NCBI GenBank assembly: GCA_000716465.1
Contig: JNWL01000006.1
Span: forward strand, 186,001 to 250,000
Direction of reading: 5' to 3'
DNA length: 64,000 nucleotides
Origin: Streptomyces bikiniensis
Lineage (GTDB): Bacteria > Actinomycetota > Actinomycetes > Streptomycetales > Streptomycetaceae
A program made the position numbers and the translations under genes. Below, piece by piece: positions 34,102 through 43,707 of the stretch (positions within the stretch are counted from its first letter, which is position 1; the number at the start of each line of letters is the position of its first letter). The notes below the pieces were generated by a model. It saw nothing but the letters and a program-made list of their open reading frames with translations. It made no database searches and was not told where the DNA came from.

Positions 34102-34662
34102 TCAGCCCTCCAGCACCGACACTCCACCGCCCCACGGCTGCTTGCGGACCGCCCGCAGCAGACGTGACCTCCGCCACCCCGTGACGTGGTCCGCGTAGAC
34201 CCCGCCCTCCAGGTGGTCGGCCTCGTGCTGGAGGCAGCGGGCGAAGAACCCCGTGCCCTCGACCCGTACCGGAGCCCCGTCCAGGTCCACGCCCTCCACC
34301 ACCGCACGGTCGAACCGGGGCGTCGGCGCCTCCAGGCCCGGCAGCGAGAGACACCCTTCCGGCCCCCTGACCACGTCCCCGTCCGCCTCCACCAGGCGCG
34401 GGTTCACCACGTGCCCCAGGTGGCGGACCTCCTCGTCGTCGGGGCAGTCGTACACGAAGACCCGCAGGCCCACGCCCACCTGGTTCGCCGCCAGCCCCAC
34501 CCCGTTCGCCGCGTACATCGTGGCGAACATGTCCTCGACGAGCCGGGCCAGTTCGGGTCCGAAGTCGGTGACGGGCTCACAGGGCGCGTGCAGCACGGGG
34601 TCGCCGAGCAGGGTCATCGCTCGGACCAGGCCGGAACTGCCGGGGATGGGGCGGTTTCGCAT
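34102..34662 (-). CDS. def: Peptide deformylase
   Basis: The 186-residue metalloprotease has all three motifs: GVGLAANQVG (motif 1), EGCLSLPG (motif 2) and QHEADHLEG (motif 3, HExxH-type metal ligands). It removes the formyl group from nascent proteins. ATG 34662 gives MRNRPIPGSSGLVRAMTLLG, the usual streptomycete N-terminus. It diverges from the murT gene. Streptomycetes carry several paralogues, so this may not be the essential copy. Confidence 0.93.
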   Translation of the reverse strand: MRNRPIPGSSGLVRAMTLLGDPVLHAPCEPVTDFGPELARLVEDMFATMYAANGVGLAANQVGVGLRVFVYDCPDDEEVRHLGHVVNPRLVEADGDVVRGPEGCLSLPGLEAPTPRFDRAVVEGVDLDGAPVRVEGTGFFARCLQHEADHLEGGVYADHVTGWRRSRLLRAVRKQPWGGGVSVLEG

Positions 34663-34788
34663 GCCGGTAAGGGTACGGTCCGCCGTGACCTGCCTGTTTC
34701 GTACGATCGCTCGGCGGTGCCGCTGTTCGGGCTCCTGGCCGGATCTCGATAGGCTGAGCCCGGACCGACGCGAGGAGGAACAAGAACG

Positions 34789-36036
34789 ATGTCAGGACAC
34801 CCCGGTAATCCAGAGCCGCTGTCGCCGCGTGCCAAGCTGGCCGTGACGGCGGGCAGGGCCGCGGCCGCGGTGTCGCGGGCGGCGGGTCGCGGAAGCGGAT
34901 CGGTGATCGGCGGCCGGGTGGCGCTGAAGCTCGACCCCGACCTCCTCGGGCGCCTCGCCCAGCATCTGGACGTCGTCCTGGTGTCGGCGACCAACGGCAA
35001 GACGACCACGACCCGGCTCATCGCGGAGGCGCTGCGCGCCGCCGGCCCCGTCGTCTCGAACGCCCTGGGCGCCAACATGCCCGCGGGCATCACCTCGGCG
35101 CTCGCCGGCGGCTCGGACTCCCGGTACGGCGTGATCGAGGTCGACGAGAAGTACCTCGCGGGCGTCGCCCGGGACACCACCCCCAAGGCGATCGCGCTGC
35201 TCAACCTCTCCCGCGACCAGCTCGACCGCGCCGCCGAGACCCGGATGCTCGCCGAGAAGTGGCGCGAGGGCCTCAACGGCACCAAGGCCGTGGTCATCGC
35301 CAACGCCGACGACCCGCTGATCGTGTGGGCCGCCTCCTCCTCCCCCAACGTGGTGTGGGTCGCCGCCGGCCAGGAGTGGAAGGACGACGCCTGGTCCTGC
35401 CCCGCCTGCGGCGGTGTCATGCAGCGCCCCGGCGACGACTGGTTCTGCGGCGAGTGCGGCTTCCGGCGCCCCGCGCCGAGCTGGGCGCTCAGCGGCGACC
35501 ACGTGCTCGACCCGCACGGCTCGGCCTGGCCGATCCGCCTCCAGCTCCCCGGCCGCGCCAACAAGGCGAACGCCACCACCTCGGCCGCCGTCGCCGCCGT
35601 CTTCGGGGTGCCGCCGCAGGTGGCCCTGGAGCGCATGTACCAGGTGCAGGCCGTCGCCGGCCGCTACGACGTGGTCTCCTTCCAGAACCGCGACCTGCGT
35701 CTGCTCCTCGCGAAGAACCCGGCCGGCTGGCTGGAGACCTTCTCCCTCATCGACGGCCCGCCGGCCCCGGTGATCCTCTCCGTCAACGCGCGCGGCGCCG
35801 ACGGCACGGACACCTCCTGGCTGTGGGACGTCGACTACGGCCGGCTCGCCGGCCACCCGATCATGGTGATCGGCGACCGCCGGCTCGACCTGGCGGTCCG
35901 CCTGGAGGTCGCGGGCGTGGACTTCCGCGTCTGCGAGACCCTCGACGAGGCCGTCGCGATGGCCCCGCCCGGGCAGATCGAGCTGATCGCCAACTACACC
36001 GCCTTCCAGGACGTCCGCCGCCGCGTCGGCAACTGA
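34789..36036 (+). CDS. murT: Lipid II isoglutaminyl synthase, MurT subunit
   Basis: The 415-residue Mur-ligase-like protein has the P-loop SATNGKTTTTRL (about 66-77), the central ATPase domain and the DUF1727 C-terminal domain. A four-cysteine zinc ribbon (CPACGG, CGECGF, about 204-226) is inserted as in characterised MurT. With GatD it amidates the D-glutamate of peptidoglycan lipid II. GAGGAGG lies upstream of the ATG, and gatD follows after 19 bases. Confidence 0.95.
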   Translation: MSGHPGNPEPLSPRAKLAVTAGRAAAAVSRAAGRGSGSVIGGRVALKLDPDLLGRLAQHLDVVLVSATNGKTTTTRLIAEALRAAGPVVSNALGANMPAGITSALAGGSDSRYGVIEVDEKYLAGVARDTTPKAIALLNLSRDQLDRAAETRMLAEKWREGLNGTKAVVIANADDPLIVWAASSSPNVVWVAAGQEWKDDAWSCPACGGVMQRPGDDWFCGECGFRRPAPSWALSGDHVLDPHGSAWPIRLQLPGRANKANATTSAAVAAVFGVPPQVALERMYQVQAVAGRYDVVSFQNRDLRLLLAKNPAGWLETFSLIDGPPAPVILSVNARGADGTDTSWLWDVDYGRLAGHPIMVIGDRRLDLAVRLEVAGVDFRVCETLDEAVAMAPPGQIELIANYTAFQDVRRRVGN

Positions 36037-36055
36037 CCCGTAGAGGACATGCAGC

Positions 36056-36784
36056 ATGAGTGACAGCAGCCTGCGCCTGGTCTGGGTCTACCCGGACCTG
36101 CTCAGCACCTACGGCGACCAGGGCAACGTCCTCGTCGTCGAGCGCCGCGCCCTGCAGCGCGGCCTCAGCGTCGAGCGCGTCGACGTCCGCAGCGACCAGC
36201 CGGTGCCGACCTCGGGCGACATCTACCTGATCGGCGGCGGCGAGGACCGCCCGCAGCGGCTCGCGGCCGAGCGGCTGCGGCGCGACGGCGGCCTGAGCCG
36301 GGCCGCCTCCAACGGCGCGATCATCTTCTCGGTCTGCGCCGGGTACCAGATCCTGGGCCACGAGTTCATCAACGACCTCGGCGAGCGCGAGGGCGGCCTC
36401 GGGCTCATCGACGTGATCTCGACCCGCGGCGAGGGCGAGCGGTGCGTCGGCGACGTCCTCGCGGACATCGACCCGCGCCTGGGCCTGCCCCAGCTCACCG
36501 GGTTCGAGAACCACCAGGGCATCACCCACCTCGGCCCGACGGCCCGGCCGTTCGCCCGGACCGTCCTCGGCAAGGGCAACGGCACCGGCGACGGCACCGA
36601 GGGCGCGTACAACGACACCGTCTTCGGCACGTACATGCACGGTCCCGTCATGGCCCGCAACCCGCAGATCGCGGACCTGCTCCTGAAGCTGGCCCTCGAC
36701 GTGAACGCGCTGCCGCCGACGGACGACCGCTGGTACGAGGCGCTGCGCGCCGAGCGCATCGCGGCGGCCACGCAGCCCGCCTGA
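36056..36784 (+). CDS. gatD: Lipid II isoglutaminyl synthase, GatD glutaminase subunit
   Basis: The 242-residue class I glutamine amidotransferase-like protein has nucleophile Cys94 in IIFSVCAGYQ and a catalytic His in YMHGPV. It supplies ammonia to MurT. Its position directly after murT is the conserved arrangement. Confidence 0.95.
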   Translation: MSDSSLRLVWVYPDLLSTYGDQGNVLVVERRALQRGLSVERVDVRSDQPVPTSGDIYLIGGGEDRPQRLAAERLRRDGGLSRAASNGAIIFSVCAGYQILGHEFINDLGEREGGLGLIDVISTRGEGERCVGDVLADIDPRLGLPQLTGFENHQGITHLGPTARPFARTVLGKGNGTGDGTEGAYNDTVFGTYMHGPVMARNPQIADLLLKLALDVNALPPTDDRWYEALRAERIAAATQPA

Positions 36785-36955
36785 CCGTCCCGCGCGATCC
36801 GTCCGCACGGTCCGTCCGCGCCGCTCGTACGCACGTACGCTGTCCACTGGGCGGACATCAGGTTCGGCCCCGCCACCCGGCGGCGATAGGGTGGCGGGGA
36901 TCCAGCCGGACGACGTGGTCCGGGAGTCGGCCCACGTTGCAAAGGTTTATGGGCT

Positions 36956-37981
36956 ATGCGCATTGGCGTGCTCACCTCCGGCGGAGACTGCCCCGGTCTG
37001 AACGCTGTCATCCGGTCCGTCGTGCACCGCGCCGTGGTGGACCACGGCGACGAGGTCATCGGCTTCCACGACGGGTGGAAGGGCCTCCTGGAGTGCGACT
37101 ACCGCAAGCTGGACCTGGACGCGGTGGGCGGCATCCTCGCCCGCGGCGGCACCATCCTCGGCTCCTCGCGGGTCCAGCCCGCGCACCTGGTGGACGGCGT
37201 CGAGCGCGCCCGGGGCCACGTCGCGGACCTCGGTCTCGACGCGATCATCCCGATCGGCGGCGAGGGCACCCTCAAGGCGGCGAACCTGCTCTCCGAGGCG
37301 GGCCTGCCCATCGTCGGCGTCCCGAAGACCATCGACAACGACATCGCCTCCACCGACGTCACCTTCGGCTTCGACACGGCCGTCACCGTGGCCACCGAGG
37401 CCCTGGACCGGCTCAAGACCACCGCCGAGTCCCACCAGCGGGTCCTGGTCGTCGAGGTCATGGGCCGCCACACCGGCTGGATAGCGCTGCACTCCGGCAT
37501 GGCGGCCGGCGCGCACGCGATCGTCGTGCCCGAGCGCCCCTTCGACATGGACGAGCTGACCGCCCGGGTCGGCGCCCGCTTCGCGGACGGCAAGCGGTTC
37601 GCGATCGTGGTGGTCGCGGAGGGCGCGAAGCCGCGCGAGGGCTCCATGGAGTTCAAGACCGCCGGCACCGACATCTACGGCCACGAGCGCTTCACCGGCG
37701 TCGCCAACCAGCTCTCCGTGGAGCTGGAGCGGAGGCTCGGCAAGGAGGCCCGCCCGGTCATCCTCGGCCACGTCCAGCGCGGCGGCACCCCGACCGCGTA
37801 CGACCGCGTCCTCGCGACCCGCTTCGGCTGGCACGCGGTGGAGGCGGCGCACCGCGGCGAGTTCGGCATGCTGACCGCGCTGCGCGGCACGGACATCGTG
37901 ATGGTCCCGCTGGCCAAGGCCGTGGAGACCCTCAAGACGGTCCCGGCCGACCGCTACGCCGAGGCGGAGTGCGTGCTCTGA
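36956..37981 (+). CDS. pfkA: 6-phosphofructokinase
   Basis: The 341-residue protein has SGGDCPGLNAVIR at the N-terminus, IPIGGEGTLKAA, PKTIDNDI with the catalytic Asp, MGRHTGW and HVQRGGTPTAYDR. GGEGT in place of GGDGS places it in the group III type of actinobacterial enzymes, members of which use ATP or pyrophosphate. The phosphoryl donor cannot be decided from sequence alone. AAAGG lies 10 bases before ATG 36956. It has its own 170-base upstream region. Confidence 0.94.
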   Translation: MRIGVLTSGGDCPGLNAVIRSVVHRAVVDHGDEVIGFHDGWKGLLECDYRKLDLDAVGGILARGGTILGSSRVQPAHLVDGVERARGHVADLGLDAIIPIGGEGTLKAANLLSEAGLPIVGVPKTIDNDIASTDVTFGFDTAVTVATEALDRLKTTAESHQRVLVVEVMGRHTGWIALHSGMAAGAHAIVVPERPFDMDELTARVGARFADGKRFAIVVVAEGAKPREGSMEFKTAGTDIYGHERFTGVANQLSVELERRLGKEARPVILGHVQRGGTPTAYDRVLATRFGWHAVEAAHRGEFGMLTALRGTDIVMVPLAKAVETLKTVPADRYAEAECVL

Positions 37982-38023
37982 ACGGCTCCCGTGCGTGACC
38001 GTACGCCTTCCCGTACGTGACAC

Positions 38024-38055
38024 CCGCCCCCGGTCGCGATCGCGGCCGGGGGCGG
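38024..38055 (+). terminator. Terminator after pfkA
   Basis: Arms 38024-38033 and 38046-38055 pair perfectly over 10 bases, with a self-complementary TCGCGATCGCGG loop that extends the stem. TTCTA follows. Confidence 0.8.
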
Positions 38056-38106
38056 TTCTAGTCTGGTGCGGACAACAAGCGCGAATCGGGCTCCAGGAGT
38101 GTACGG

Positions 38107-39057
38107 ATGGATCACAGCGGGCACGGCATGACCACGGATCTGCCGCCGTTCACGCTGGGGCGGGGCCTGGAGTTCTCTCCCGACCTCTTCTTCCTGATCG
38201 GCTGCCTCGTGGCGCTCGGCCTGTACGGGTGGGGCGTGGCGCGGCTGCGGCGGCGCGGGGACGCGTGGCCGGTGAGCCGGACGGTGTTCTTCACGGCCGG
38301 CGTCCTCACGATCGCCCTCGTGATGTGCACCAAGCTGAACGACTACGGCATGGTCATGTTCAGCGTGCACATGGTGCAGCACATGGTGATCTCCATGCTG
38401 TCGCCGATCCTGCTGCTGCTCGGCGCGCCGGTGACCCTCGCGCTGCGGGCGCTGCCGGTGGCGGGCCGCGGTTCGACCGGGCCGCGCGAGCTGCTCCTTA
38501 AGCTGCTGCACAGCCGGTACGTGAAGGTGATCACGCACCCCGGTTTCACCATTCCGATGTTCATCGCGAGCCTCTACGCGCTGTACTTCACGCCGCTCTT
38601 CGACTTCCTCATGGGGTCGAAGCCGGGGCACATCGGGATGATGGTGCACTTCCTGATGGTCGGCGTGGTGTTCTTCTGGCCGATCATGGGCGTGGACCCG
38701 GGTCCGCACCGGCCGGGGTACGTGATGCGGATGCTGGAGCTGTTCGCGGGCATGCCGTTCCACGCCTTCTTCGGCATCGCGCTGATGATGGCCTCGGAGC
38801 CGATGGTCGAGGCGTACGCGAGCCCGCCGGCCTCGCTGGGGATCGACGCGCTCTCCGACCAGAACGCGGCGGGCGGCATCGCCTGGGCGTTCAGCGAGAT
38901 CCCGTCCGTGCTGGTCCTGATCGCGCTCGTCTACCAGTGGTACCACTCCGAGCAGCGGCAGGCGGTCCGCAAGGACCGGGCCGCCGACCGCGACGGGGAC
39001 AAGGAGCTGGAGGCGTACAACGCGTACCTGGCCTCGCTCCGGGCGCGGGGGAACTGA
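38107..39057 (+). CDS. ctaG: Cytochrome c oxidase assembly factor CtaG
   Basis: The 316-residue membrane protein has about seven helices and the CtaG/caa3-type motifs FSVHMVQHMVISMLSPILLLLGAP and MPFHAFFGIALM. Its His-rich N-terminus (MDHSGHGM) may bind copper. It assists assembly of the copper centre of the terminal oxidase. Single gene bounded by terminators. Confidence 0.88.
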   Translation: MDHSGHGMTTDLPPFTLGRGLEFSPDLFFLIGCLVALGLYGWGVARLRRRGDAWPVSRTVFFTAGVLTIALVMCTKLNDYGMVMFSVHMVQHMVISMLSPILLLLGAPVTLALRALPVAGRGSTGPRELLLKLLHSRYVKVITHPGFTIPMFIASLYALYFTPLFDFLMGSKPGHIGMMVHFLMVGVVFFWPIMGVDPGPHRPGYVMRMLELFAGMPFHAFFGIALMMASEPMVEAYASPPASLGIDALSDQNAAGGIAWAFSEIPSVLVLIALVYQWYHSEQRQAVRKDRAADRDGDKELEAYNAYLASLRARGN

Positions 39058-39074
39058 CCTCCGGGAGGTCGTGG

Positions 39075-39114
39075 ACGGGTCCGGCGCCGTACGGGACGGC
39101 GCCGGGCCCGTTTT
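39075..39114 (+). terminator. Intrinsic terminator after ctaG
   Basis: Sixteen-base arms (39075-39090 and 39096-39111, one G-U) with loop ACGGG are followed by TTTT, the only hairpin in this window with a clear T-tract. Confidence 0.9.
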
Positions 39115-39267
39115 CCGTGCGGCGCCGGGTCCGTTCCGCGTAGGGAAGGTGTTCTCCGGCGCACGCCGGAGCGTCCGGGGAGTAGCGCGCGCCCCCTGCG
39201 GCGGGTCACCATGGTCGGGACGGCTTCCGCGGCCTCGGGCCGCCTCGGTCGGGAGGAGGACGGACCC

Positions 39268-39501
39268 ATGTCCGGTCCCACGAAGACGATGACGGTGCTC
39301 ACCTGCGCCGCGCTGGTGCTCACGACGGCGTACACGGTGGCGCTCGGCAGCAGCGGCTGGCTCTGGTTCGGTCTGATGGTGCTGGTCGTGGTGACGATCG
39401 GGGTCGCCGCCTCCGAGAGCGGGACGGCCGCCGCCGGTCCGCGCCGGCGCCCGCCGGAGAGCCCCGGCCCCATGGGCCCGGCGGGCCCCACGGGCCTCTG
39501 A
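39268..39501 (+). CDS. Small membrane protein of unknown function
   Basis: The 77-residue protein has two hydrophobic stretches (VLTCAALVLTTAYTVAL and WLWFGLMVLVVVTIGVAA) and a Pro/Gly-rich cytoplasmic or exposed tail (GPMGPAGPTGL, collagen-like). GGAGGAGG lies 8 bases before ATG 39268. I do not recognise a family with a known function. Confidence 0.75.
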   Translation: MSGPTKTMTVLTCAALVLTTAYTVALGSSGWLWFGLMVLVVVTIGVAASESGTAAAGPRRRPPESPGPMGPAGPTGL

Positions 39502-39519
39502 CCCCTTCCGTACGCCCCC

Positions 39520-40512
39520 TCAGCGCGGCGCGAGGACGATCCAGACCTGTCCCGGCGCGAAGGTCAGGGGCGCCCCGTCCGGGGTGGTGAACGTCGTACC
39601 GGACGCGGCGGAGGGGCGGGACCAGCGGGCCTCGTGGGCGCGCCCGTCGCGCAGGACGGTCGCACCGCCCTCGCCGACGGTCTCGGTGTACGGGGAGACC
39701 GCGCCGGTCCGGTCGCGGAAGCCGGAGGGGCGGACGGTGACGCGCTGGACGACGACCGTCTCCGGGGTGAGCGGTCCGGTGTCGGTGGCGCGGGCCTCGC
39801 GGCCGTCCATGGCGACCCGCCAGGCGCGGTCGGCGGCGGACCAGGTGAAGGTGTAGCGGGCCGCCGGGTAGCGGACGGTCGAGGTGGTGGCCGGGGTGCC
39901 GTCCGGCGGGGCGGTGCCGAAGCGGAAGCCGATGTCGCGGGCGTCCCCGGCGTCCGGGGCGGCGGCGAGGGCGCGGTCCGGGCGCAGGTAGAGGTTGTGC
40001 GGGGCGGCCCGGTCCGGTGAGCGCAGGAAGGCGGCGGGCGCGGTGCTCTCGGTGACCGGGTACAGCGGCGCGGCGGCGAGCAGCGGGTTCAGGGCGGACT
40101 GCGCCCCGGAGTAGGCGAGGGCGGGCCGGCCGAAGGCGGCGAGCAGGGCGATGTCGGACTCGCGGGCGCTGCGGACGGGGCCGACGCGCTCGGGGAGGCG
40201 GGAGGAGTAGACGGCCAGGAGCCGGGTGGCGCCGCCCTCGACCTGTTCGACGTAGACGAGGTCGGCCGCGCCGAGGCCGGTGTGGGGGCGGGCCGCCGCC
40301 ACGTTGTCGATCTTGACGGCGAGGACGGGGGCGGGCTCGGCGGGCAGGCCCGTGAAGGGCGAGCGGCCGGCCGGGGCCGTCGTGGTGGGCGCCGGGTCCG
40401 GTGTGGCCGTGCCGGAGCAGCCGTAGAGACCGGCCGCCGTCAGCGCGCAGAGGAACGCGGTGAGGATCCGGCCGGGGCGTCTCGTTCCGTTCGTTCCGTG
40501 CCCGTTCGTCAT
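39520..40512 (-). CDS. DUF3048-domain lipoprotein
   Basis: The 330-residue protein has a lipoprotein signal with lipobox LYGC (about residue 31), a Thr/Pro linker, then the DUF3048 domain (PVLAVKIDNVAAARPHTGLGAADLVYVEQVEGGATRL in two strands, and SARESDIALLAAFGRP). It ends in a beta domain. The family (YerB-like) is surface-attached and of unknown function. GGGGAG lies 7 bases before ATG 40512. Confidence 0.88.
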   Translation of the reverse strand: MTNGHGTNGTRRPGRILTAFLCALTAAGLYGCSGTATPDPAPTTTAPAGRSPFTGLPAEPAPVLAVKIDNVAAARPHTGLGAADLVYVEQVEGGATRLLAVYSSRLPERVGPVRSARESDIALLAAFGRPALAYSGAQSALNPLLAAAPLYPVTESTAPAAFLRSPDRAAPHNLYLRPDRALAAAPDAGDARDIGFRFGTAPPDGTPATTSTVRYPAARYTFTWSAADRAWRVAMDGREARATDTGPLTPETVVVQRVTVRPSGFRDRTGAVSPYTETVGEGGATVLRDGRAHEARWSRPSAASGTTFTTPDGAPLTFAPGQVWIVLAPR

Positions 40513-40622
40513 GGTGACGCTCCCCCACCAGTGGACCACGGGCCCCCGTGCGGATACAACGGGCGTGGCGGGAAGACGAACGGATGACAGAGGGACTGTC
40601 GGACGGGTGAACGGGGTCGCGA

Positions 40623-41354
40623 GTGTTCTACCAGCTGATGAAGTACGTGCTCCTCGGGCCGCTGCTCAAGCTGCTGTTCCGGCCGCGGATCGAGGGCCTC
40701 GGACACGTCCCGCCGGAGGGGGCCGCGATCGTGGCGGGCAACCACCTCTCCTTCTCCGACCACTTCCTGATGCCGGCCGTCCTGGACCGGCGGATCACCT
40801 TCCTGGCGAAGCAGGAGTACTTCACGGGGCCGGGCCTCAAGGGGCGCCTGACGGCCGCCTTCTTCCGGGCCGCCGGGCAGATCCCGGTGGACCGCTCGGG
40901 CAAGGAGGCCGGGCAGGCGGCGATCCGCGAGGGCCTGTGCGTGCTCGACCGGGGCGAGTTGCTCGGCATCTATCCCGAGGGGACCCGTTCGCACGACGGG
41001 CGGCTCTACAAGGGCAAGGTGGGCGTGGCGGTGATGGCGCTGCGGGCCGGGGTGCCGGTGGTGCCCTGCGCGATGGTGGGGACCTTCGAGATCCAGCCGC
41101 CGGGGCGGGTCGTGCCGCGGATCCGCCGGGTCACCATCCGGTTCGGGGAGCCGCTGGACTTCTCGCGGTTCGCCGGGCAGGAGGGCGAGAAGGCGGTGGT
41201 CCGGGCGGTGACGGACGAGATCATGTACGAGATCCTGCGCCTGTCGGGGCAGGAGTACGTGGACGAGTACGCGGCGGTGGTGAAGGCCGCGGAGGCGGAG
41301 GCCGGAGGCCCTTCGGAGGAGGGGCCGCGGAAGTTCCCCGGCGGGGAACGCTGA
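40623..41354 (+). CDS. 1-acyl-sn-glycerol-3-phosphate acyltransferase (PlsC family)
   Basis: The 243-residue protein has motif I NHLSFSDHF (the HX4D catalytic pair), the FLAKQEYF region and motif III YPEGTRSHDGRLYKGKVG. It transfers an acyl group to a lysophospholipid, most likely making phosphatidate at the membrane. GTG 40623 is used. It is divergent from the DUF3048 gene, and a hairpin (41366-41393) follows its stop. Confidence 0.9.
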   Translation: MFYQLMKYVLLGPLLKLLFRPRIEGLGHVPPEGAAIVAGNHLSFSDHFLMPAVLDRRITFLAKQEYFTGPGLKGRLTAAFFRAAGQIPVDRSGKEAGQAAIREGLCVLDRGELLGIYPEGTRSHDGRLYKGKVGVAVMALRAGVPVVPCAMVGTFEIQPPGRVVPRIRRVTIRFGEPLDFSRFAGQEGEKAVVRAVTDEIMYEILRLSGQEYVDEYAAVVKAAEAEAGGPSEEGPRKFPGGER

Positions 41355-41439
41355 GGGCGGGTCCGCGCACGGCGCAATCCCCCGGGCCCGTGCGCCGGGC
41401 GGCCGTAGCGTCCGGTGCACGACCAAGGGACACGCGTTC

Positions 41440-41883
41440 GTGCTGGGTGCGTCGGGACAGGTGGGACGGGCGGCCGTGCGGGCCCTCGCCGCGGACGGCT
41501 GGGAGGTGACGGCCGCCTCACGGGGCGGTGGGAGGGACGGGAGGCGGCCGGACGGGGTGCGGTCGGTGCGGCTCGACCGGAACGAGGAGGGGGCGCTCGC
41601 GGCCGGGATCATCGAGGGGGCGCCGGAGGGCTCCGGGGGCCTGGTGGGGCTCACGCCGTGGAGCTCGGAGCACCCGGTCGTCTACGACACGGCGGCGGCG
41701 GAGCGGGAGCTGGGCTACCGGCCGGTGGTGTCGTACGCCGGCTCGCTGCCGGAGACGGTGAAGTGGCTGGCCGGGCGGGTGCGGGAGCGGGAGTGGCGGG
41801 AGGCGTTCCCGGGCCTCGCGAAGTACGGGGTGGACTGGTTCGGCCACGCGGCGGAGGACGCGTGGCTCGCGGCGCGCGGGTGA
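41440..41883 (+). pseudogene. NAD-dependent epimerase/dehydratase gene with central deletion
   Basis: The 147-residue frame begins like an SDR epimerase (VLGASGQVGRAAVRALAADGWEVTAASRGG) and ends like one (VYDTAAAERELGYRPVVSYAGSLPETVKWLAG...WFGHAAEDAWLA). Full-length streptomycete relatives are about 330 residues, as I recall them. Residues 50-65 or so (ALAAGIIEGAPEGSGG) join the two ends directly, so about 180 residues including the catalytic YxxxK are missing, without loss of frame. AAGGGA lies 9 bases before GTG 41440, so it may still be expressed. Confidence 0.75.
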
Positions 41884-41922
41884 CGCGGGGGTGGAGGGAG
41901 CGTCCCTCCCTCCGCCCCCGCG
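41884..41922. terminator. Bidirectional terminator
   Basis: Seventeen-base arms (41884-41900 and 41906-41922, one G-U) with a 5-base loop lie between the epimerase relic and the convergent peptidase gene. Confidence 0.85.
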
Positions 41923-41931
41923 CCGGTGCCG

Positions 41932-43512
41932 TTACGGCTGCGGGGTGGCGTGCGGGGCGCAGGTCTGGTCCCTGGCGTCCAGCTTCCCGGTCAGCAGGTA
42001 GGCCTCGACCCTGGTGTTGAGGCACGGGTTGACCAGGTTGGTGATGCCGTGCGAGCCGGCGTCCCGCTCCGTGATCAGGCGCGAGCCCTTGAAGCGCTTG
42101 TGCAGCTCGACGGCGCCGTCGTACGGGGTGGCGGCGTCGCGCTCGGACTGGGCGATGAGCACCGGCGGCAGGCCCCGGTGGGTCTTCACCTCGACCGGCC
42201 GCTGCCGCGGGGCCGCCCAGGTGGCGCAGGGCAGGTTCATCCAGGCGTTGGACCAGGTCATGAACGGGTACTTCCGGTGGAGGCGGGTGTTGTCCCGGTC
42301 CCACTTCTTCCAGCTGGTCGGCCAGGGGGCGTCGGCGCACTCGACGGCGGTGTAGACGGCGTTGCCGTTCTCCGAGGCGATGTTGCCGGCCGTGTCGGTG
42401 GGGTCGGCGGCGGCCGCGTCGATCAGCGGCTGCGGGTCGCCTGCGGCGTACGCGCTCCAGGCCTCCGCGACCGGGGCCCACATGGAGTCGTAGTAGGGCG
42501 CGTTCTGGAAGAAGCCGATGAGCTCGGCCGGTCCGACCTTGCCGCCGAGCGGGTTCTTCTTGGCGGCGGCGCGCAGCACGTCCCACTGCCCGCGCACCTC
42601 GGCGTAGCTGTCGCCGAGGTGGTAGGTGGCGTCGTGCCGCGCGACCCAGGTCATCCAGTCCTTGAGGCGTCCCTCGAAGGCGACGTCCTGGTCGAGGTTG
42701 GCCTCGTACCAGATCTTGTCCCGGGACGGGTTGACGACGCTGTCGAGGACCATGCGGCCGACGTGGGTCGGGAAGAGGGTGCCGTAGACCGCGCCGAGGT
42801 AGGTGCCGTAGGAGACGCCGACGAAGTTGAGCTTCTTCTCGCCGAGGGCGGCGCGGATGACGTCGAGGTCGCGGGCGCTGTTGGGCGTGGTCATGAAGGG
42901 CAGCATCGCGCCGCTCTTCTCGGCGCAGCCGTCGGCGTACTCGGCGGCGAGCTTGCGCTGGGCGCGCTTGTCGGCCTCGCTGTCGGGGACCGGGTCGGCC
43001 TTGGGGCCCTTGACGAACTCGGTCGGGTCGACGCAGGAGATGGGGGCCGAGTGGCCGACGCCGCGCGGGTCGAAGCCGACGAAGTCGTAGGCCTTGGCGG
43101 CGCCCGCCCAGATGGCGTTCTTGGTGGTGACGCGGCGCGGGAAGCGCAGGCCGGAGGCGCCGGGGCCGCCGGGGTTGTAGAGCAGTGCGCCCTGGCGCTC
43201 GGCGGGGGTGCCGGTGGACTTGATCCGGTCCACGGCGAGCCTGATCTTCTTGCCGTGGGGCTTGGCGTAGTCGACGGGAACGGTGACCCAGCCGCACTGG
43301 ATGGGCTTCTCCAGGCCCCAGTCGGCCGGACAGTCCTGCCAGTCGATGCCCGTGGCGGCGGCCCGGGCGGCGGCGACGGCGACGCCGACGGACTCGGCGT
43401 CCTTGTGGTGCCGGTCGCTCTCGGCGTTCGCCGCCGGGGCCGCGAGCGCGCCCGCGACGAGCGTGCCCGCTATCAGGGTTCCGGCCGAACCGAGCAGTGC
43501 CGTACGTCTCAT
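41932..43512 (-). CDS. Secreted S33-family tripeptidyl aminopeptidase
   Basis: The 526-residue protein has a signal peptide (LLGSAGTLIAGTLVAGALAAPAANA) and the alpha/beta hydrolase core of the SlpD/SlpE/Tap family. It has QGALLYNPGGPGASG (oxyanion region), GVSYGTYLG (nucleophile Ser), SERDAATP (Asp) and DAGSHGI (His), with a lid between. It removes N-terminal tripeptides outside the cell. ATG 43512; the longer in-frame reading upstream is not coding in character. Confidence 0.9.
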   Translation of the reverse strand: MRRTALLGSAGTLIAGTLVAGALAAPAANAESDRHHKDAESVGVAVAAARAAATGIDWQDCPADWGLEKPIQCGWVTVPVDYAKPHGKKIRLAVDRIKSTGTPAERQGALLYNPGGPGASGLRFPRRVTTKNAIWAGAAKAYDFVGFDPRGVGHSAPISCVDPTEFVKGPKADPVPDSEADKRAQRKLAAEYADGCAEKSGAMLPFMTTPNSARDLDVIRAALGEKKLNFVGVSYGTYLGAVYGTLFPTHVGRMVLDSVVNPSRDKIWYEANLDQDVAFEGRLKDWMTWVARHDATYHLGDSYAEVRGQWDVLRAAAKKNPLGGKVGPAELIGFFQNAPYYDSMWAPVAEAWSAYAAGDPQPLIDAAAADPTDTAGNIASENGNAVYTAVECADAPWPTSWKKWDRDNTRLHRKYPFMTWSNAWMNLPCATWAAPRQRPVEVKTHRGLPPVLIAQSERDAATPYDGAVELHKRFKGSRLITERDAGSHGITNLVNPCLNTRVEAYLLTGKLDARDQTCAPHATPQP

Positions 43513-43707
43513 GGGTCCTCCCCCGGGGGTGGCGCCGTTTTCCGTGGTGGCGCCGGGTGTCGGTGGTCCAGGGGATCCTTGCGCCAGGGTGACCTGGGAG
43601 GAAAGGGTGAACACCTGTTTCTTTGCCGAACCGATAACCGGAGAGCGGCGTACCGGAGAGCGGTGTACCGCCGGGAGGCGGTCCGCCCGGGCACGGTCGT
43701 CGGCGGC

